A stretch of 64,000 bases of DNA, from contig CBDICI010000004.1 of the NCBI GenBank assembly GCA_965277345.1, positions 1,240,001 to 1,304,000 of the forward strand. The letters are read 5' to 3'. Within the stretch, counting starts at the first letter, position 1; each line of letters begins with the position of its first letter. The position numbers were made by a program, and so were the translations under genes. Under the pieces are notes generated by a model. It saw nothing but the letters and a program-made list of their open reading frames with translations. It had not been told where the DNA came from and searched no databases. This document shows positions 26,344 through 35,176 of the stretch, in pieces. Source of the DNA: CAIOYC01 sp965277345. GTDB lineage: Bacteria; Pseudomonadota; Alphaproteobacteria; Caulobacterales; Caulobacteraceae.

Positions 26344-29085
26344 TCAATAGCCGGGATGGGAGGTCTCAAGTAATGTCATGCCCCGGCGTCCGTCGATCGC
26401 ATCGAGTGTCCGATCCTGCGTATCATGATGCCCGACAAGGTGAGGCGAGAGACTCCGCGTCTTGCCTGCCGAGTCGCTGTCTCGTACGCGCTGTTTAGCT
26501 TCTATGGCGGCGTGCAAACGTCTCGCTGTAGAAGCGACACTGCCGCACCAACTCCAAGCAGCCGCCCTTTGCATGGCTGCGTTCGACAGCCGGCGCAACT
26601 CATCCCGATCCTTTGAAAGGCGATCAAGCGCCGCATACATTGCCTCCACACATTTCGCCTGAGGCACCACTACCCCATCGATTCCGTTCTCGACGACCTC
26701 CGAAATCGCGCCTGCATCTGCGGCCAAGATGATCGCGCCGCAGCGCATACCTTCGATGGCTGTCAAAGGAACGCCTTCATAGCGGGACGGCATGACAATC
26801 ACGTCCGCCCAGGCGTACAGCCGTGTCAACTCCTCGGTCGTGTAGACTGGCGGCTCGATTCTGGCGACCATTTCCAGGGTGGATGAGGCGCCCACCCCGT
26901 CGACGATCGCCTTGCCGACGACCCGCCAGTCCAATTCAAGGCCGCCCTTGGCGGCGAGTCGGTGAAGCGCCAGCAGGCGGTCCACGCCCTTCTGCGCGTC
27001 AAAGCGAGCGGCGAACAACACTCGGAGCGGGGCGGCCTCGCTACGTTTCAGGCGGTCGTCCCACATCGCCTCCAGTTCGGCTGTCGGCAGGGCGTAACTG
27101 GGTGCGTTATGGATGTGCGTCAGCTTGGCTTGCGGCACTCCGTTGGCGATGAACCAGTCTAGGAGCTGAGCCGACCCGGTCAACAGGTGATCGTAGGAGT
27201 GCTCGAATGCCTTCGCCAGGACCGCGCTCCCGCCGGGAAGTCCCGCCGGGGAGTGCTCGACGATATGCTGGTGGGTGAGCGTGACGACGCCCAATCGCTT
27301 TAGGTCCCCCATGACACCGTGAGCATCGGCGCTCTGACAATTGATCACCGCGTCAAAGCTCGCCAACAGGCCGGTCGCGTTCCTTTTGTCGCCGAACTGC
27401 GACCACCAGCTCAGACGGGTCCCGTCAAATTCTGATCCGTCCCAGCGCAGCATGCCTTCGGCAGTGATCCAGGAGAAGCTCGCGAACGTGTCCCGGAAAG
27501 CCTCCGGCAGGTGGATTTCGCCCGTCCGGAAAAGGACGAAATGCATCACGAACCCGCATGCCTTCAGCGCCGCCGCTACGTTGAAGGCCACCTTCTCGAC
27601 TCCACCAAAGTCGGCGAACGAGCAGATCATGGCTACGTGACGGGCCTGGTCCAGAGGGCGTGTCAATACCACCCCCTGGCTGACTGCGGTGCGGATCGAC
27701 TTGTACAGCGTCTGCCGATCATCGTGGCCGGCCGCCGCCCAGCGCCAATCGAGAGCGAGGGCCCCGCGAAAGCTACTGTGAAATACGCGCGCCACGACGT
27801 CGTGGAGATAGCGCAGGGACTGCAGGGGTGCGAAGGACGCCCCTTCGTCATCCACAAGAACGGTACGCTCGCTGATCGTTATAGGTGCGGTCGCCGACAG
27901 GAGAGCGTCCCACCAGCTCAGACTTTCGTCCTTGAGGACTTCGCGCACTAACTGCAGCGTGGTCATGGCCATGTGGCCTTCAGCTGTAGCGTTAAGTGTA
28001 TTCTTGCGGTCCGGCGTCGCTGCAACGCCCGTAGAGGCAAAGAGTCCGAGATCAAGGTTGGAGATGTTGCTCTCGCGTAACCGGCTTTCCAGGTCCCAGA
28101 GTGTCCAGGCTAGGAGCTTGCAGCGGATCAGCGTTTCGAGTGCTTCAGAGCTGATGCTGACCAGGAAGGGAGGGGTGAAGTTCTCGTCTGGCCTAAGCAT
28201 CCAGCTCCAGACGTCCTTCGCATATTCCGCGACCGAGAGGATTCGCTGCGGTTTGGCTGGATCAGAGCCGACGAGCACCCGATCACCGTCGAGTATCACG
28301 GCGTACCTAGGGGCTTCGGCCGCCTCGAGCGCGATCATGGCCTTTGGGCTGTAGAGTCGCCGGTGTTTGCGCCGTATGTAGCTCTTGATCTCCGCGTCGT
28401 CGCGGGTGGACTCCGCCAGCATGCTTTCCGGACGTTTGCGGTAGCGGAAGCCGCAATCTGGCAGGTGGCGTCCCCTGAAGCCCGCCGCCTGTGCGGCGAG
28501 CCAGAACTCCCAGTCTTCATACCCCTGCCGCATCGTTTCGTCGAATCGGACGCCCGCATCGAAAACGGCGCGGCGGATCAGGCTGCCTGCCTCCGAGATG
28601 TTGGTGAACAGGTGTAGCAGACTGGAGTAATCGCCACCGTAGGTCGCGCTGAGCCTAAGGCCAAACATCTCGATATCCGGATAAAACCAGCCGGCGTCGG
28701 GATGCTCCGCCAGCGTACTGGCCAGACCCGCCAGCGCATAGGGCTCCAGCCGGTTGTCCGCGTCGAGCATATAAATCGCTTCTATCCTTGGGTAGCGCGA
28801 CAGCAGGAATTCCACACCTGTATTTCGCGCGGCGCTCAAGCCGCCGTTTCTGCGGCGAAGATTGTGGCAATGAAGGGCCGCCTCTGTGCTTCTAAACACC
28901 GAACCGACCAGATCTGTTTCGAGGAACCGGCACCCGTCGTTGACAAAGGCGACGGCGCAGGACGGGGCCTCCCGTTGCCGCTCAAGGCTGACTAAGGCCT
29001 CCACCACCAGACCGCTGTGGTTGTAGACAGGCAGAACGACACCGACACGCGGGTCGAACTCGACGCCAACATTTGAGCGGTTCAC
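26344..29085 (-). CDS. GT2-GT4 fusion glycosyltransferase, 3' end altered by IS3
   Basis: A 913-residue double glycosyltransferase. Residues 12-230 form a GT2 domain (V-G-V-V-L-P-V-Y-N-H, F-V-N-D-G, the metal motif L-D-A-D-N near 107, Y-E-D-W-E-F-W-L). Residues 482-880 form a GT4 domain (G-G-V-E-K-V-A-F-N, F-A-A-R-F-D-A-Q-K-G-V-D-R, S-R-Y-E-G-V-P-L-T-A-I-E-G). The TGA stop at 26344 uses the terminal bases of the IS3 element, so the original C-terminus has been cut. The GTG start overlaps the upstream stop (GTGA). Confidence 0.8.
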   Translation of the reverse strand: MNRSNVGVEFDPRVGVVLPVYNHSGLVVEALVSLERQREAPSCAVAFVNDGCRFLETDLVGSVFRSTEAALHCHNLRRRNGGLSAARNTGVEFLLSRYPRIEAIYMLDADNRLEPYALAGLASTLAEHPDAGWFYPDIEMFGLRLSATYGGDYSSLLHLFTNISEAGSLIRRAVFDAGVRFDETMRQGYEDWEFWLAAQAAGFRGRHLPDCGFRYRKRPESMLAESTRDDAEIKSYIRRKHRRLYSPKAMIALEAAEAPRYAVILDGDRVLVGSDPAKPQRILSVAEYAKDVWSWMLRPDENFTPPFLVSISSEALETLIRCKLLAWTLWDLESRLRESNISNLDLGLFASTGVAATPDRKNTLNATAEGHMAMTTLQLVREVLKDESLSWWDALLSATAPITISERTVLVDDEGASFAPLQSLRYLHDVVARVFHSSFRGALALDWRWAAAGHDDRQTLYKSIRTAVSQGVVLTRPLDQARHVAMICSFADFGGVEKVAFNVAAALKACGFVMHFVLFRTGEIHLPEAFRDTFASFSWITAEGMLRWDGSEFDGTRLSWWSQFGDKRNATGLLASFDAVINCQSADAHGVMGDLKRLGVVTLTHQHIVEHSPAGLPGGSAVLAKAFEHSYDHLLTGSAQLLDWFIANGVPQAKLTHIHNAPSYALPTAELEAMWDDRLKRSEAAPLRVLFAARFDAQKGVDRLLALHRLAAKGGLELDWRVVGKAIVDGVGASSTLEMVARIEPPVYTTEELTRLYAWADVIVMPSRYEGVPLTAIEGMRCGAIILAADAGAISEVVENGIDGVVVPQAKCVEAMYAALDRLSKDRDELRRLSNAAMQRAAAWSWCGSVASTARRLHAAIEAKQRVRDSDSAGKTRSLSPHLVGHHDTQDRTLDAIDGRRGMTLLETSHPGY

Positions 29086-30572
29086 GTCATGATCTCCACT
29101 CGTTTGATATACGCCCACGCCAAGTCCGCGCTCGCCCCCTCGGCCATTCTAGTCGCAATCAAGAGGTCGCCAAATTCGCCCGGCCGAGTCAGTACGTCGC
29201 CCAGCACTTCGGAGAAGATGAGTGGCTCAACTCGAGTCCAATGCCGGATCAGGCTTTCAGGTTCGTTGTAAAAGCTCTGGCGCGGGACTATGGCCAACCC
29301 AAACTCCACAGGCGCCGAGGCGGCGTTGTCTACGACCACCACGGCGGACAGGCTTTGAATGTCACGGTGGGCAAGATCGGGAATAAGCGCCACGGTCGTC
29401 TCGCCATCGACGGGATGGACTAATACATCCCCCTCATGAGGCCGGAACTCGACCACGTTGAAGGACACAGGAGCTACTCCACCGATGCGCGCGACGCACG
29501 CCAATTCATCGGCGAAAAGTGGATGGCGAACGGATGGGATGGGCGGGGGCTTGGTCGTTCGGGCCGAACCCTCCGATTCGCCGGCCCAGGGATCGTCCAC
29601 AACTTCCACCACCTTCAGACCCGGGGCGCTACCCCAGACCTCTACCGCCAGAGGCGCGCCCGTAGGCAGACGTGAGGGCGTGACCAAACCGTAGTCGGTC
29701 AGCGGCGTGGGGAACGACAAGCTCAGCCTTAAGCCGCTTCCCGGCGCCCCAACCAGTTGGAGGCTCAGCGTCGCGTCGAGCGCGGTGCGAGCTAGGGCGT
29801 GCTCCAGCCAGAGCGGCAGAGGTCCCGTGCTGACCTCAGCGGTCGCAATCCGCCAGGTCTTCAGGACATCCGGTTGACGGCCGACCCTCAGCTCGACCTT
29901 CAGGGTCGCGGCGGGGCCATGCGCCTCGCGCTGCACATCGAGCACCACGGCGGCCAGACCGTTGGCCGAGACGGGCAGGCGCTGACTGAACACAGCCGTG
30001 TTTTCAGGAGCGCCGCTCAAGGTGACCGACGTCCGGGTAGGAGGATACTTAAGCTTCCGGACGCGGCGTGGGGTGCTGCTTGCCGCCGCGCTCTCCAGAG
30101 CGGCGAACTTGTTGAGAAGATCCTCATTCTCCATACGGATGATCGAAAGCGCGCGTCTGAGATTGGCACAGTCGCGGGTGAGGATCGACGCGGCCGCGGT
30201 CATGCGTCGCGCAACCCAGTCACCGAGCGCCCCATCATTTGCGGAAACCAGCCGACACTCTTCGTACCCCAACAACCCGCAGAGAAGTTCAAGCGCTTCT
30301 GCGGCGCCAGACAGCGCATCCATTCCAGGCTTGCTGTTGAACAGGGCTCCGAGCAGGATGGTTGGACTTTCCACGGACGTGGGCCGCCCAGCCTCATCAT
30401 ACTGCAGGACCGAGTTGGCCAGCAATTCCTCCAATTCATATGTCGGCAGCCTGAACCGCTTCAGCCCGGGCTCGAGTAGTTCGCGATCCGCCCGCGGCAG
30501 GATAACGCCGAACGACGGTTCGGCAGATGCTTCGTCGTCCGTTGCGCGATCGTCATTTTGAGATCTGATCAT
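29082..30572 (-). CDS. Unknown protein coupled to the GT2-GT4 fusion
   Basis: A 496-residue protein that I cannot assign to a family with confidence. The first 180 residues are mainly helical; the rest is predicted beta-rich (for example V-T-L-S-G-A-P-E-N-T-A-V-F, and L-R-L-S-L-S-F-P-T-P-L). No signal peptide, membrane helix or sugar-nucleotide motif is visible. Its stop overlaps the GT2-GT4 start, indicating a shared role in glycan assembly. The start is uncertain: ATG 30572 was taken, but an in-frame GTG lies at 30605. Confidence 0.6.
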   Translation of the reverse strand: MIRSQNDDRATDDEASAEPSFGVILPRADRELLEPGLKRFRLPTYELEELLANSVLQYDEAGRPTSVESPTILLGALFNSKPGMDALSGAAEALELLCGLLGYEECRLVSANDGALGDWVARRMTAAASILTRDCANLRRALSIIRMENEDLLNKFAALESAAASSTPRRVRKLKYPPTRTSVTLSGAPENTAVFSQRLPVSANGLAAVVLDVQREAHGPAATLKVELRVGRQPDVLKTWRIATAEVSTGPLPLWLEHALARTALDATLSLQLVGAPGSGLRLSLSFPTPLTDYGLVTPSRLPTGAPLAVEVWGSAPGLKVVEVVDDPWAGESEGSARTTKPPPIPSVRHPLFADELACVARIGGVAPVSFNVVEFRPHEGDVLVHPVDGETTVALIPDLAHRDIQSLSAVVVVDNAASAPVEFGLAIVPRQSFYNEPESLIRHWTRVEPLIFSEVLGDVLTRPGEFGDLLIATRMAEGASADLAWAYIKRVEIMT

Positions 30573-31052
30573 AACGGTATCACCGACTCGAGTGCGAAAG
30601 GACACGGGAAAACAAGACCATCACGACCCCTACAGACCGACACACCATCGTCTCAGCGGGCGACTTGCACTCAAGCCGGCTCTGTCGGCGCCGCAGACCG
30701 ATCGGCATGGCGTTCCTCATACAACGATTGCTTCTTGATGCTCGCTTCTTGACTGGAGCCACTAACGTGTCAAGTCGGCTGGATACAGCCTTTGTTTCGG
30801 AGGATCTTTTGTCGGATGCAAAGGTTGCGACGGGGTTCGCCAAAATGCGTCTCTAGCGTTGGGCGCCCTCGCTTTCACTCACCCAGACTGGTGAAATCAG
30901 GACCAAAATGATTTGTATGACTACTTCAGCGGGACTTAGAGTCTGACTCGTGATGATTGCGAGGAATTGCATGGATTTGCGATCGGCCGCGCCCAACCAA
31001 AAGGTTCAAGCATGCAAGAACCAAGCTGGCCGGCGCCGGTTTCCTCAGCCTG
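30573..31052. other. 480-bp gap inside the glycan operon
   Basis: No convincing gene is seen on either strand. The gap separates the DUF707 gene from the unknown 496-residue gene, which otherwise share a direction, and is AT-richer than its surroundings. It is the probable site of a second promoter for the last two genes, but no clear -35/-10 pair or terminator hairpin could be assigned. Confidence 0.5.
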
Positions 31053-32144
31053 CTAGCGCCAGTCTGGCCAGCGGCGGATAGGCTCCACGTACACGCCGCC
31101 GAGTTCCTGGATCAGATAGTAATCACCCTTGCCGAAACGCCGACAGACATCCAGGCCCTCCGCGCGTGCGCGATCCAGGTCGTAGTTTTCGCCCGTCTCG
31201 CGCGTATGGATGGCGAAGACCTTGTCAACGATGGCGAGACTGCCGGTCCGAGCGCCGATCATGTGCGCCCAGGCGTAATCGATACCGAAGCCGTGCTCGT
31301 TGAAGTCGAAGGTCGGAATGCATGTCTGCAGCGCCGCGCGCGAGAACAGAGGCGCCATGATTTCCACCAGCGTGACGTAGCGCAGGAGAAAGTTCCTATT
31401 CTGCCGAGTTTCATTGTAGTTGATCACCCCGCGCAGCGAAGGCTGGCAGATCTGCAGATCGAAGCGACGGGCGACCTCGAACATAACGTTGACGTCTTCC
31501 CATGACCACAGCAGGTCATCGTCGGGGAGCATGAAGTAGTCGTAATCCCAAAGCGGACTATCCGCATGCAGGAGCTTCTTGATGGCGACGAACTTACGAT
31601 CCTGGTTCTGGAGTAACGCCATCTCCGCGTAATCGAGCGGTGGAAATGTTTCCTCACGGCCGTAGTAGCTGACGCACATGTCCCAGTTTCTGTTTTCGCT
31701 GGAGATATTCTGGCTCCAGCTGGTGTGAAGCGACTGCTCGTTGGCGCGCAGGATCACGAGGTTTCGTCGCGCGCCAGGAGGACGACGCACCCTCTCAAGC
31801 TCCGGCATCGATGCCGCCAACCCAGCCACTGGTTCGATCTCCTGCAATAGCCGCACCTGCCCATCGGTGAGCGATTGGCCCGCCAGGCGAGCCTGTCCTT
31901 GCCTATCGTGCGATCCATCGTCGAAAGCGGTCGACGGCACCCCCTTGCCGTCGAGGAGAACCAGGGTTGCGCCCCGCCGCTCCCATCTCTGAATCTCTCC
32001 AGGCCACGCGCCTTCGACAAAGCCGTCAGGTAACAGGCGCAAGTAGGGAGCGATCAGCAAGGCCTGGGGGCCGATCAGCCGCCATGTCCTCGAAACGATT
32101 TGTTCAGTCGCAAAGACGGAAGGTGCGTTGACCGCTTCAGCCAT
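31053..32144 (-). CDS. DUF707-family putative glycosyltransferase
   Basis: A 363-residue protein. The C-terminal two-thirds match the DUF707 pattern: R-N-L-V-I-L-R-A, H-T-S-W, E-N-R-N-W-D-M-C-V-S-Y-Y-G, the acidic D-Y-D-Y-F-M-L-P-D-D-D that could bind metal, and F-G-I-D-Y-A-W. DUF707 proteins resemble nucleotide-sugar transferases, but I know of no assigned reaction. The first 130 residues are distinct. It overlaps the upstream gene by eight bases. Confidence 0.75.
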   Translation of the reverse strand: MAEAVNAPSVFATEQIVSRTWRLIGPQALLIAPYLRLLPDGFVEGAWPGEIQRWERRGATLVLLDGKGVPSTAFDDGSHDRQGQARLAGQSLTDGQVRLLQEIEPVAGLAASMPELERVRRPPGARRNLVILRANEQSLHTSWSQNISSENRNWDMCVSYYGREETFPPLDYAEMALLQNQDRKFVAIKKLLHADSPLWDYDYFMLPDDDLLWSWEDVNVMFEVARRFDLQICQPSLRGVINYNETRQNRNFLLRYVTLVEIMAPLFSRAALQTCIPTFDFNEHGFGIDYAWAHMIGARTGSLAIVDKVFAIHTRETGENYDLDRARAEGLDVCRRFGKGDYYLIQELGGVYVEPIRRWPDWR

Positions 32145-33816
32145 GGCTGGCCCCCGTGTCTGCGGGTGCCCGCCAAGGCGCGCCGCGTGCCCACATGTGC
32201 CGAGCCGCCCGGATGTTGCGCAGGCTGTCGAGCGGGTGCCAGAAGCCCTCGAAGATGTGGATGTTCAACTGGTTGTACTCCCGGAGAGCACGGATCAGCC
32301 CCGCTCCGTACATGGGGGCGCCGTCCTGCATGAGTGGGAAGGCTTCCGGCTCCAGAATGAGCACGCCTGCTGGCACATACAGAGTGCTGAACATCAGCGG
32401 CTCGTCGATGGCCTCTGCGATGTCCCCATCCAACGCCAATGACAGGGCTGGCGGCTGAGTAGCGACGGCGGTGGCCCATTTGCTCGCCTTCTCATGGGCG
32501 TCCAGCACGCTCCGAAGGTCAAGATCAGTGAGCACGTTGCCGTGGACGACCACCACCCGCCTGTTGAATGCCTGGGCCGCCAATCGTACGCGTCCAGCGG
32601 CGCCGCGCCCCGCCTCGTCGGTCTGGCGGCGTACCTTTGCGCGTCCCCACGACACCCGAGCAGGCTCCGACAGGGCCTCGTCTAGAAAGCCGCCGAGCGG
32701 CCCCGTTGCCGCCCCGAAACAGAGCGTGAAATCATCGAAGCCCTGTTCCGCCAGCGAGCCAAGGACGTGCGACACAACCGGCTGGCCGCCGACCAGAGCG
32801 GCCGCGGCGGCTTGCGCGCCTGTCTCATGCCTCACCAAGCCATCTTCGTCATCGACGAGTACGAGAATCGGCGTGTCAACGACGCGCCCGGAGGGAGGGC
32901 GGGCGAGCGGTGCCTCCGTCGCGAGGGCTTCCCGCGCGACGCCACACGCCCAGGCGCGCTCCTCGTCTGAGATCGGAAGGGTGAGGTCTTCGGTGCCAGC
33001 CAAAAAGGCGTCGAGCCGCCTCGTGATCGTGGCCTGATGGACGTGCGCCCGAAGAAAATCCATCGCCGAATAGACGGGATGGCGTAGTTCGAGCTCGGGG
33101 TCGTAACGCAGCGGGAGGCCGAATAGCATTGGAAGGCCCCAGTAGCAGGAGCGGCGGGTGTAGGATCCTGGGACGAGCTCGTTGAGATCGACAACGCGGT
33201 AGCCGCCGGCGACCAGGGCGGAGGCGACGAAGGCTTCGCAGAAGATTCGCTCCTCGGTCGGCGCGTCAACGGGCTCAATCGTCAATCGGGTCTCGTAGAG
33301 ATGTTCGATGGCCCGCCTTGACAAGCCGACCAGCGGGAAGAAGACGGCGTAGACCTCAGCGAAGTGCTTGTTGGCGTTGTCATAGTGGGACCATCCAGGC
33401 CAGCGTCGCGAGGCGGCGGGTCCAATCAGGTCGATATCCTTGTATTTGATAAGTTTACGAACCAGAGCATCAATGAAGGCGGCCATGCTGGTCACCAGAT
33501 CGACGTCAAACTCAATCAATAGATAAAAGTCGTAGTCAGGGATGCGGCGGCGAAGATGCTCGTATAATACGTCACTGCAATTGATTAGGAACAATTCCTC
33601 AGGAGCGCTGAATCCTAGCGCCCTCGCCTGCTGCAGGGTATAGGGGATCTTCCGGTACCCCCCCACGTCGAGTTCGCCTCGTGTCTCGTTCGGAGATACA
33701 TAGAGGTCGAATAGGTCGTGGTCGTCGAGCGACCGGAGCAGGTCCGTGAGCTTGGGGCTGAGCGCATGGCAGCGTACCACGACTGCAGTGCGGAAATCCG
33801 ATTCAACTTTCGACAA
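32137..33816 (-). CDS. Glycosyltransferase-like protein fused to a degenerate RfbF-like domain
   Basis: A 559-residue two-domain protein starting with TTG. Residues 1-300 look like a glycosyltransferase-type domain (D-Y-D-F-Y-L-L-I-E-F-D-V-D-L). Residues 314-548 align end to end with the intact RfbF of the same operon: I-L-V-L-V-D-D-E-D-G-L-V-R-H-E-T against V-V-L-L-A-G-G-L-G-T-R-L-R-E-E-T, and F-W-H-P-L-D-S-L-R against F-W-Q-C-V-D-T-V-R. The G-G-x-G-T-R loop, the K-P pair and the Y-G-D-G metal site are gone, so this domain is predicted inactive as a cytidylyltransferase. Confidence 0.75.
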   Translation of the reverse strand: MSKVESDFRTAVVVRCHALSPKLTDLLRSLDDHDLFDLYVSPNETRGELDVGGYRKIPYTLQQARALGFSAPEELFLINCSDVLYEHLRRRIPDYDFYLLIEFDVDLVTSMAAFIDALVRKLIKYKDIDLIGPAASRRWPGWSHYDNANKHFAEVYAVFFPLVGLSRRAIEHLYETRLTIEPVDAPTEERIFCEAFVASALVAGGYRVVDLNELVPGSYTRRSCYWGLPMLFGLPLRYDPELELRHPVYSAMDFLRAHVHQATITRRLDAFLAGTEDLTLPISDEERAWACGVAREALATEAPLARPPSGRVVDTPILVLVDDEDGLVRHETGAQAAAAALVGGQPVVSHVLGSLAEQGFDDFTLCFGAATGPLGGFLDEALSEPARVSWGRAKVRRQTDEAGRGAAGRVRLAAQAFNRRVVVVHGNVLTDLDLRSVLDAHEKASKWATAVATQPPALSLALDGDIAEAIDEPLMFSTLYVPAGVLILEPEAFPLMQDGAPMYGAGLIRALREYNQLNIHIFEGFWHPLDSLRNIRAARHMWARGAPWRAPADTGASHG

Positions 33817-33849
33817 GGGGAACTCTCTGTGCTCCGGCTGACCAAGTCG

Positions 33850-35172
33850 TCAGACGGTGATTGTAACTGCGCCGGTCGTTGGAGGCGAGGCGGGTGTGAG
33901 GCTGAAGGCGCGCTCGGCCGCGTGGAGGCCACTCATAAACGCCTGGTTGCTCCAGAGGTAGTCCCATTCTCCGAAACGGCCCGCTGTAGCCACGCCTAGC
34001 GCCTCGACCCACTCGCGCGCCCGATCGCGCCTAGCCTCCATGCCAAGATCGAACACCACGTTGCCGTAGGGAAGGTGATGGTGGTGGGCGAAGAGGATGT
34101 CGGCCTCAACCGCCAAACCCATCTTGACGATCGCCTCGACAGTGTTGGCTTTCATCTCCTCCGGGGAGGCCTGCTGAGGGCTGCGCGGCGACGAATAGAT
34201 TTCGAACTGAAGCGAGCTGCAGCCTGCGGGCGCGTTGGTGGGCGACTTCCAATCGGGTGCATAAGCGCGCGCAGCCATGATGTCGGGATCATAGATGTAG
34301 AACCAGAGGCTCGGCGAGATTTTGGGCCTTCGGAAACCCACGGAAATGAGGTCCACCGACGTGGCAAAAAGCGAGCGCGCAGCCTCAAGCACCTCCTCGG
34401 GAGCACCTCGCATCATCTCCACCAACCGTGGCAGCGGGATAGTGGAGACCAGCCGCGCGAACTCGACGACCTCGCCGTCCTCAAACCTTACTGTTCGGTC
34501 GACAGGGTCTATCTCTACAGCGCGCCGGCCGCACTCCACCTGGACGGCTTCGATCATCGGTTCTATAAAGGCGCGGTAGCCTCCCGCGATCGGGTAGCGC
34601 ATCTCCTTGACGTAGTAGGTATTAGGCGGATCGGCCTCGAATGCGCCCTGCAGAACCTCTCGCAGGTCAGCGCGTCGCATGCGCTGGCCGATCCACGCAG
34701 TTCCCAAATGTTCCGCCGGCACGGTCCAGTACTTTTTCGTGTAAACGAGCGGCCAACGCTCCGCGATTGGCTCCCCGTACTGATAAACAAGCCAATCGCG
34801 ATAATTATTTATTTCGAAGCTTGAGCTTTCCGCCAACCCCGCGATCAGCTCTACTTTTTCCGCGTTCGATAGCGGAAACATGTTATTTTGGACGGGATGT
34901 TTAATCCATGCCCCGCTGTCCCAGCAGAGGGAGACCGGCTCGTGTGTAATGTATGGCGTCTGGTCGAAAACCGCCCGCACCTCCGGTTCCGAGGCGAAGG
35001 AGAGATGAACGGCCGTGTCAAAGCGGAATCCGTCGATCTCGAAGTTGTCGAGCAAGCCACCAGGTCGGCTGGATGCCTCAAACACCTTGGCTTCGACGCC
35101 GCGCATCTTGGCCGCGTAAGCTGCCGCCAAGCCGGCGATCCCGCCTCCTAGGACGAGGTTCTGGACAAACAT
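33850..35172 (-). CDS. FAD-dependent oxidoreductase, sugar-mutase-like
   Basis: A 440-residue flavoprotein. The FAD loop is V-L-G-G-G-I-A-G-L-A-A-A-Y at residue 7, then E-A-S-S-R-P-G-G-L. The segment Y-T-K-K-Y-W-T-V-P-A-E-H-L resembles the substrate region of UDP-galactopyranose mutase-like and amine-oxidase-like enzymes. In this operon a nucleotide-sugar pyranose-furanose mutase is an attractive reading; an oxidase is the alternative. The start at 35172 lies five bases after the upstream stop. Confidence 0.7.
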   Translation of the reverse strand: MFVQNLVLGGGIAGLAAAYAAKMRGVEAKVFEASSRPGGLLDNFEIDGFRFDTAVHLSFASEPEVRAVFDQTPYITHEPVSLCWDSGAWIKHPVQNNMFPLSNAEKVELIAGLAESSSFEINNYRDWLVYQYGEPIAERWPLVYTKKYWTVPAEHLGTAWIGQRMRRADLREVLQGAFEADPPNTYYVKEMRYPIAGGYRAFIEPMIEAVQVECGRRAVEIDPVDRTVRFEDGEVVEFARLVSTIPLPRLVEMMRGAPEEVLEAARSLFATSVDLISVGFRRPKISPSLWFYIYDPDIMAARAYAPDWKSPTNAPAGCSSLQFEIYSSPRSPQQASPEEMKANTVEAIVKMGLAVEADILFAHHHHLPYGNVVFDLGMEARRDRAREWVEALGVATAGRFGEWDYLWSNQAFMSGLHAAERAFSLTPASPPTTGAVTITV

Positions 35173-35176
35173 GATC

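Larger units (their letters stand above)
25037..26346 (-). mobile_element. IS3-family insertion sequence (decayed orfB)
   Basis: The 1310-bp element starts TGATC and ends GATCA, with imperfect terminal inverted repeats of about 28 bp (TTGATCTTCCCCCG at the left against the complement TTGATCCTCCCTCG at the right). It carries orfA and a frameshifted orfB, both on the minus strand. The flanking bases give no clear target duplication. A 113-bp end of the same element recurs at 62968 in the other orientation and a terminus at 42139. Confidence 0.85.

Noticed and set aside
30957..31505. 182-codon plus-strand frame
   Set aside because: Mostly antisense to the DUF707 gene, no motifs.
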